A DNA stretch of 64,000 nucleotides from positions 12,761,213 through 12,825,212 of the forward strand of contig CM026386.1 in NCBI GenBank assembly GCA_014843695.1. Direction: 5' to 3'. This document shows, one piece after another, positions 63,530 through 64,000 of the stretch. How positions within the stretch are numbered: position 1 is the stretch's first letter; each line of letters begins with the position of its first letter. Made by a program: the position numbers and the translations under genes. The stretch is from Archivesica marissinica. Its lineage: Eukaryota; Mollusca; Bivalvia; Venerida; Vesicomyidae. The notes beneath the pieces were generated by a model. That model made no database searches, was not told the origin of the DNA, and saw only the letters and a program-made list of their open reading frames with translations.

Positions 63530-63636
63530 TATGCACACACTATTTCAATGGAGGGACGGATGGAATTATCTTTCACTCACTTACCCGACGATAGTACTGT
63601 AACAAGTACACAGAAGAACAAATCACGACGGAACAT
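40750..63636 (-). CDS. Split gene for an SRCR-EGF type I receptor with an ITAM-like tail (gene span)
   Basis: Eight minus-strand coding exons form one consistent model. They encode a signal peptide (63636-63585), SRCR domain A (57714-57537 plus 56683-56529), the first half of SRCR domain B (53019-52854), the end of an EGF domain (46581-46506), a transmembrane segment (44894-44772), a 40-nt exon (41952-41913) and the cytoplasmic tail (41284-40750). Every exon is bounded by AG and GT. Phases run 1, 2, 1, 2, then a gap, then 1, 1, 2, and each testable junction stays open. The missing second half of SRCR B and the start of the EGF domain should lie in the assembly gap. The product is expected at the cell surface as a phagocytic or pattern-recognition type receptor. 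That function is inferred from domains; I do not know an exact orthologue. Confidence 0.75.
41372..41610 (+). mobile_element. SINE-5 copy (degenerate)
   Basis: It shares GTAGGTTCGAATCCC, CATACTGCTCGGAGAGGC and CTTCCTCCACCAACA with the copies at 10394 and 26158. The head is decayed. It lies in the last intron of the receptor gene, antisense to it. Confidence 0.7.
41648..41765 (+). mobile_element. SINE-4 fragment
   Basis: It starts inside the head at GCTTCTCACCAATGCAACC, has GGGTTCGATCCTCGG, and ends with GGTGGGTTTTCTCCGGGTAC. It directly follows the SINE-5 copy. Confidence 0.75.
41913..41952 (-). CDS. 40-nt internal exon: juxtamembrane tail
   Basis: Bounded by TTTTTAG and GTATGT. It enters in phase 1 and leaves in phase 2, joining the transmembrane exon to the terminal exon without a stop. 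It encodes a short charged peptide, GELKDTPKKLPDS. The size alone would be weak evidence, but the phase match on both sides makes it convincing. Confidence 0.75.
41953..42487. other. Intron sequence without recognised elements
   Basis: AT-rich intronic DNA of the receptor gene. I see no exon or SINE in it. Confidence 0.5.
42488..43567. repeat. 28-bp minisatellite in receptor intron
   Basis: About 38 units sharing GACAGATGGACTCACATAAA and CAGTGGTA. Variants are rare: GGCCTCA for GGACTCA, one shortened unit near 42670, and a one-base loss near 42918. The units are nearly identical, suggesting recent expansion or homogenisation. Confidence 0.95.
43606..43736 (-). mobile_element. SINE-3 tail fragment, minus strand
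   Basis: On the minus strand it carries GACTCTGGAATGGGTCTCTG, CAATGCACTATCCTCCAAA-like sequence and the tail GGGCAACCGGTAACGACG with ATAAATAAACG. The head is absent. Confidence 0.75.
44034..44728. repeat. 28-bp minisatellite carrying CCAAT boxes
   Basis: About 25 units sharing TGCTGAATCGTCCAATCAGA and G(C/T/A)CGTGAT. Variants occur as blocks repeated in order (GTC, GCC, GCC, GTCATG, GTAGTG). Every unit contains CCAATCAGA. It lies about 45 bp from the transmembrane exon. Confidence 0.95.
44772..44894 (-). CDS. Transmembrane exon
   Basis: The acceptor is TTTTTCAG before 44894 and the donor GTAGGA follows 44772. It is phase 1 on both sides, 123 nt. The frame encodes a hydrophobic run (SMLVIVVSSGVGGLLFIIVV then ATICFC) of about 25 residues, followed at once by TRRRRHPQ, a stop-transfer signal that puts the C-terminus in the cytoplasm. 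The run contains small-residue spacing (SSGVGG) that could favour helix packing, and Cys residues at the cytoplasmic edge that could be palmitoylated. The latter two are inference. Confidence 0.9.
44895..45235. other. Intron sequence with a SINE-1 tail trace
   Basis: Near 45120-45180 ATGGCGATGGATTCCA and GGCAATCGAGCTTAAT recall the SINE-1 body and tail. Otherwise nothing recognised. Confidence 0.5.
45240..45798. repeat. About 97-bp tandem repeat
   Basis: About six copies sharing GATGATGGTGCGGTACGTGC, GTAGATGTTGCTGGCTGATG and TCTTGTAGAGTAGTGTTCTT. One copy near 45560 is shortened. Frames on both strands are by-products. Confidence 0.9.
45799..46505. other. Intron sequence
   Basis: No exon or repeat family recognised up to the donor of the EGF exon. 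Confidence 0.5.
46506..46581 (-). CDS. EGF-domain exon, partial (cut by assembly gap)
   Basis: The donor GTAACT follows 46506, with phase 1 at the end. The visible 25 codons end in the pattern N-x-x-G-G-Y-x-C-x-C-x8-N-D-N-G-T-C, which is the C-terminal half of an EGF-like domain of the calcium-binding type, with three of the six cysteines. Phase-1 introns around EGF modules are usual in animal genes. The first half of the domain and the acceptor lie in the gap. It joins in phase to the transmembrane exon. Confidence 0.8.
46582..47581. other. Assembly gap (1000 N) inside the receptor gene
   Basis: Exactly 1000 unknown bases lie between the EGF exon and the 36-bp array. At least the N-terminal half of the EGF domain and the second half of SRCR domain B are expected here or in further missing sequence. 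Confidence 0.98.
47582..51154. repeat. 36-bp satellite in receptor intron
   Basis: About 99 units sharing GGATTCTCTATATTATAGCA and GGCTTCATACAGGGTT. Single-base insertions (CAGCGGTT for CAGGGTT) occur at intervals and shift the open frames. The 12-codon period explains the long LDSLYYSRLHTG frames, which are not genes. Confidence 0.97.
51186..51440. repeat. 56-bp direct repeat with CAGCATAGATCCAGATCAG
   Basis: GCAAACAGCATAGATCCAGA is found at 51190 and 51246 with the following bases conserved, and a weaker third trace (CAACATAGATCTTGATCAG) near 51345. This sequence style is familiar to me from dispersed repeats of bivalve genomes, but I cannot name the element. Confidence 0.55.
51442..51665 (+). 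mobile_element. SINE-2 copy with SINE-3-type tail
   Basis: The SINE-2 head and body (A box TGGTCGAGTGG, B box GGGTTCAAGCCCC) end in GGCAACCGGTAGCGACG followed by TTAAATAAACG. That tail belongs to SINE-3 elsewhere, so two families share a 3-prime end. Confidence 0.75.
51752..51932 (-). mobile_element. SINE-1 tail fragment, minus strand
   Basis: On the minus strand it runs from CAGGTGCGAAATGCCCGGA through GCATTTAAATTCCACG to the GCAATCGAGCTAAA-type tail. The head is replaced by the adjacent GA microsatellite. Confidence 0.8.
51930..51969. repeat. (GA)n microsatellite
   Basis: An uninterrupted AGAGAG run of about 38 bases. Confidence 0.95.
52282..52593. repeat. Foldback: 26-bp perfect inverted repeat
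   Basis: The 26 bases at 52282-52307 (starting GTCGATTTCGCTGGGCG) are matched exactly in inverted form at 52568-52593 (ending CCCAGCGAAATCGAC). The left arm also sits inside a smaller hairpin (ATGTTGTC and GACAACAT, 52278-52318). Neither arm matches the SINEs or MITEs here. Confidence 0.85.
52854..53019 (-). CDS. Exon for N-terminal half of SRCR domain B
   Basis: The acceptor TTCGACAG precedes 53019 and the donor GTAAGT follows 52854. The exon is 166 nt, entering in phase 1 and leaving in phase 2. It encodes VRLSGGATPNKG, then V-Q-V-x-M-D-G-R-W-G-L-V-C, and ends AICRSLGY, the hallmark first half of a scavenger receptor cysteine-rich domain with both Cys2 and Cys3 present. The phase pattern equals that of the matching exon of domain A. 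The second half is not visible before the assembly gap. It splices in frame directly from the end of domain A (56529), making an Asp codon at the junction. Confidence 0.88.
53020..53294. other. Intron sequence
   Basis: AT-rich, nothing recognised. Confidence 0.5.
53295..53510 (-). pseudogene. Non-LTR retrotransposon reverse-transcriptase fragment
   Basis: On the minus strand a 65-codon frame, extended a few codons upstream, reads C-A-D-D then about 20 residues then INSDLQKVSDWSKQWLVK, and later NQKHLQVLG. This is the order seen in LINE reverse transcriptases: the Y/F-A-D-D catalytic motif, the NxDLxxxxxWxxxW segment and the xHKxLG motif. The first residue of the catalytic motif is Cys here and HKHLG is QKHLQ, so the fragment is decayed. 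It abuts a SINE-1 tail. Confidence 0.75.
53514..53694 (+). mobile_element. SINE-1 tail fragment
   Basis: From CCGCTGGAGCCGTTACGATT through AGGCATTTAAATTCCACATT to TTTCGCAATCGAGCTAAAAT. The head is missing. It lies between the reverse-transcriptase fragment and the duplicated exon-like segment. Confidence 0.8.
53695..53745 (-). pseudogene. Exon-like relic, copy 1
   Basis: On the minus strand it translates to VYAICKSYKGKWTCVEL, similar to copy 2 at 53849-53902 in the same frame. The side that should carry a splice donor is replaced by the SINE-1 tail, so it is a broken copy. Confidence 0.45.
53845..53902 (-). CDS. Possible short exon or exon relic, copy 2
   Basis: On the minus strand it reads VYAICESHKGKWTYMELH and is followed by a GTAGGA donor-like site. 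Nucleotide identity to copy 1 is roughly 80 percent, with the frame kept open. The peptide vaguely recalls the end of a sushi/CCP module (C-x-x-x-x-G-x-W). Its exit phase (2) does not fit the SRCR-B exon (needs 1), and SRCR A joins SRCR B in frame without it, so it may be an alternative exon or a relic. The upstream edge merges with the 26-bp array. Confidence 0.35.
53905..56186. repeat. 26-bp satellite in receptor intron
   Basis: About 85 units sharing ACATATACCGACTATCGCAC and ATAACA. A C/T variant (CGCAC or CGTAC) is clustered, with T-rich units mainly at 54100-54590. Shortened 13-bp units appear near 54660 and 55260-55310. The array begins directly at the edge of the exon-like segment. Confidence 0.96.
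56187..56528. other. Intron sequence
   Basis: No exon is seen. A weak SINE-5-like trace (GGGGTCTTCCGCCACCAA) lies near 56441-56460. Confidence 0.45.
56529..56683 (-). CDS. Exon for C-terminal half of SRCR domain A
   Basis: The acceptor CTATTACAG precedes 56683 and the donor GTAACA follows 56529. The exon is 155 nt, phase 2 in, phase 1 out. It encodes a hydrophobic segment (FVGFLVERFSY), then LTCSGNETSISECV and finally GVHCF, matching the second half of an SRCR domain (usual pattern CsGnEtsLsdC ... GVxC). The usual cysteine between SEC and VHC (Cys7) is absent. NETS is a potential N-glycosylation site. The frame joins exactly to the upstream exon through a split Gly codon. Confidence 0.88.
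56684..57138. other. Intron sequence
   Basis: AT-rich, nothing recognised. A 62-codon minus-strand frame at 56615-56803 overlaps the exon out of frame and is not a gene. Confidence 0.5.
57139..57395 (+). mobile_element. SINE-3 copy
   Basis: The head CGGATCTGTAGTCCAGTGG and B box GGTTCGATCCC are well preserved, allowing most of a tRNA-like cloverleaf. The body has CAGATGGGACTCAATAGACC then TGGTCTCATGTCG. The tail is shortened after GAAGGCGTCGCTC. It lies in the intron that splits SRCR domain A. Confidence 0.82.
57537..57714 (-). CDS. Exon for N-terminal half of SRCR domain A
   Basis: The donor GTGAGA follows 57537, with phase 2. The acceptor is AAACAG before 57714, or six bases further up at ATATAG before 57720; both keep phase 1, giving a difference of two residues. 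The frame encodes ATDVRLVNNITELD, then YEGAIEVFEDGEWGLL, and ends TICKILGYG, a typical first half of an SRCR domain. The usual WGTVC is WGLLP, so Cys2 is missing. NNIT is a possible N-glycosylation site. It joins in frame to the signal-peptide exon. Confidence 0.88.
57721..58158. other. Intron sequence
   Basis: No element recognised. Confidence 0.5.
58160..59172. repeat. 25-bp minisatellite with a 400-bp higher-order repeat
   Basis: About 40 units sharing GCAATGCTCTTGTATTTAGA and ACA plus two variable bases. The ordered set of variants starting with ACAAAGCAATACTC at 58306 recurs at 58706, exactly 400 bp or 16 units later. Confidence 0.95.
59184..59426 (+). mobile_element. SINE-2 copy with SINE-3-type tail
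   Basis: The head is CCTGCGTGGTCGAGTGG and the B box GTGTTCGAGCCCC. The tail is GGGCAACCGGTAGCGACG then ATAAATAAAC. Confidence 0.8.
59451..59680 (+). mobile_element. SINE-2 copy with SINE-3-type tail
   Basis: It is adjacent to the previous copy in the same orientation. Head GCCTCCGTGGTCGAGTGG, tail GGGCTACCGGTAGCGACG then ATGAATAAATG. Confidence 0.8.
59698..61585. repeat. 30-bp satellite in receptor intron 1
   Basis: About 63 units sharing GCTGCATGACATGTTACGGA and GAAACAATGT. Occasional one- to four-base losses (near 60108, 60364, 60721, 60978, 61057, 61108) shift open frames. Long Cys/Met-rich and Arg/Asn-rich frames on both strands, up to 441 codons, are by-products of the 10-codon period. 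Confidence 0.97.
61586..62044. other. Intron sequence with a small inverted repeat
   Basis: GATCCAATATG near 61751 and CATATTGGATC near 61826 form an 11-bp perfect inverted repeat. Nothing else recognised. Confidence 0.5.
62045..62272 (+). mobile_element. SINE-3 copy, 5-prime truncated
   Basis: It begins at the B box (GGTTCGATCC). It contains TTAACATTCTTTCAGATGGG then AAACCGAGGTCTTGTGTCGG, the closest match here to the edge and unit of satellite A. It ends GGGCAACCGGTAGCGACG and ATAAATAAACG. Confidence 0.85.
62485..62670 (+). mobile_element. Degenerate SINE-3 fragment
   Basis: It carries GGGTGCTGTACAC, an AACCAGAGGAACATTTGGAA stretch, GGGCTCTGTCTGT and a drifted tail GTGGGCAACCGAACGCA, in SINE-3 order. 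It is much more diverged than the neighbouring copy. Confidence 0.6.
62705..62910 (+). mobile_element. SINE-1 copy, 5-prime truncated, with poly-A
   Basis: It starts in CAGGTGCGAAAAGTCCGGAG, has GTTCGAGCCCC, and ends with TTTCGCAATCGAGCTAAAAT and a run of A. Confidence 0.8.
62963..63154. mobile_element. MITE with TA-flanked inverted ends
   Basis: The left end is CAGTCTACATCCGTTATGTC and the right end is its inverse, GACATAACGGATGTAGACT, with TA outside the left end and a probable TA outside the right end. At about 190 bp there is no coding capacity. Repeated CGACATAACCGA motifs fill the interior. Likely Tc1/mariner/pogo class. Confidence 0.75.
63262..63365 (-). mobile_element. SINE-4 fragment, minus strand
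   Basis: On the minus strand it has GTTCGAACCTCGG and the late motif GGTGGGTTTTCTCCGGGTAC, lacking the A-box region. Confidence 0.7.
63447..63530. repeat. (ATT)n/(AAT)n microsatellite
   Basis: ATT repeats interrupted by ATC units and by one switch to AAT, giving a potential hairpin near 63489-63515. Confidence 0.9.
63585..63636 (-). CDS. First coding exon: signal peptide
   Basis: ATG at 63636-63634 opens MFRRDLFFCVLVTVLSS, a basic start followed by an 11-residue hydrophobic core and small residues, a typical signal peptide. The donor GTAAGT follows 63585 in phase 1, matching the SRCR-A exon. Upstream, CTTTCTACACATCTGTTTCCAG before 63640 looks like a good splice acceptor, so a non-coding 5-prime exon probably lies further upstream, with only four untranslated bases in this exon. 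Alternatively transcription starts nearby; a TTTAAATA stretch is at about 63703-63710 on the minus strand. Confidence 0.8.
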
Positions 63637-63734
63637 TGCCCTGGAAACAGATGTGTAGAAAGGGTGGCTAGAAAACTCAATCATATTTCATGTGATCAGC
63701 TAGTATTTAAAAAACTCAACAAAGCACATATATA

Positions 63735-63812
63735 CAGTCAAACCTGTGTTAGTGGTCACCTCCATTAGCAGCCAACTTGTATTAAGCAGCCACTTACTGT
63801 GATTCCCTTGTT
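63735..63812 (-). mobile_element. pogo/Tigger-like MITE fragment
   Basis: It starts CAGTCAAACCTGTGTTAGTG after TA and matches the right half of the element at 31739-31928 in inverse orientation. The other end is missing. Confidence 0.7.
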
Positions 63813-63828
63813 TATACACATTTCTGTT

Positions 63829-63945
63829 ACCTCGATTGCGAAACAAGTTCCTACTACTCCTAATAACTCTCGAGACCTCATTCCTGATGGAATCCATCAC
63901 CACGAGGGAGAGAGAAGAGGCAATATGCAATATTATTCTCTTGCC
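63829..63945 (-). mobile_element. SINE-1 tail fragment, minus strand
   Basis: On the minus strand it contains CTCTCCCTCGTGGTGATGGA, CCATCAGGAATGAGG and TTTCGCAATCGAGG, in SINE-1 order. Confidence 0.75.
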
Positions 63946-64000
63946 TATTGTATATCAACCATTTGATAGGGAGAAGAACGTAGAGTTTTCTTTCTCTCTA

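Overview
The window looks like animal nuclear DNA, most likely from a marine invertebrate and probably a bivalve mollusc. Supporting signs are exons with GT/AG splice sites and matching phases, an SRCR/EGF cell-surface receptor gene, at least five families of tRNA-derived SINEs, a non-autonomous hAT-type element with 8-bp target duplications, pogo/Tigger-like MITEs with TA duplications, and a very high density of minisatellites. Nothing bacterial is visible. The species assignment is inference from repeat style. Two runs of exactly 1000 N (18801-19800 and 46582-47581) are assembly gaps, probably of unknown true size.

Left part (1-27.3 kb). A decayed zinc-finger ORF with two in-frame amber stops lies at 1.3-2.0 kb. 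Then comes a large tandem segmental duplication. Each copy holds satellite A (55-bp units passing into 49-bp units), about 2.5-2.9 kb of low-copy DNA with an hAT-type MITE and a SINE cluster, and satellite B (66-bp units). Copy 1 is about 3.88-18.8 kb and copy 2 about 19.8-27.3 kb, with a gap between them. Satellite A appears to be born from an internal segment of a SINE family that is also present elsewhere in the window. One SINE insertion with a clear target-site duplication is present in copy 1 and absent from copy 2.

Middle part (27.3-40.7 kb). I find no gene here. It is a run of unrelated minisatellites (units of 18, 20, 22, 26, 29, 32, 38 and 57 bp), MITEs, SINEs and plain AT-rich DNA.

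Right part (40.75-63.64 kb, minus strand). This holds the one convincing gene: a split, single-pass type I receptor. In transcription order I see a signal-peptide exon, two exons forming one SRCR domain, an exon for the N-terminal half of a second SRCR domain, an assembly gap, the C-terminal half of a calcium-binding-type EGF domain, a transmembrane exon, a 40-nt exon, and a terminal exon with a 13-tyrosine cytoplasmic tail. The tail carries three YxxL motifs at ITAM spacing. Splice phases agree at every junction that can be tested. Introns are filled by minisatellites (25, 26, 28, 28, 30, 36 and about 97 bp units), SINEs and a reverse-transcriptase remnant. The expected partner, inferred from family knowledge, is a Syk/Src-type kinase reading the phosphorylated tail after ligand binding by the SRCR/EGF ectodomain, as in phagocytic or pattern-recognition receptors.

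Most long open frames in the window, including one of 1689 codons, are by-products of tandem repeats whose unit length is a multiple of three and are not called as genes.
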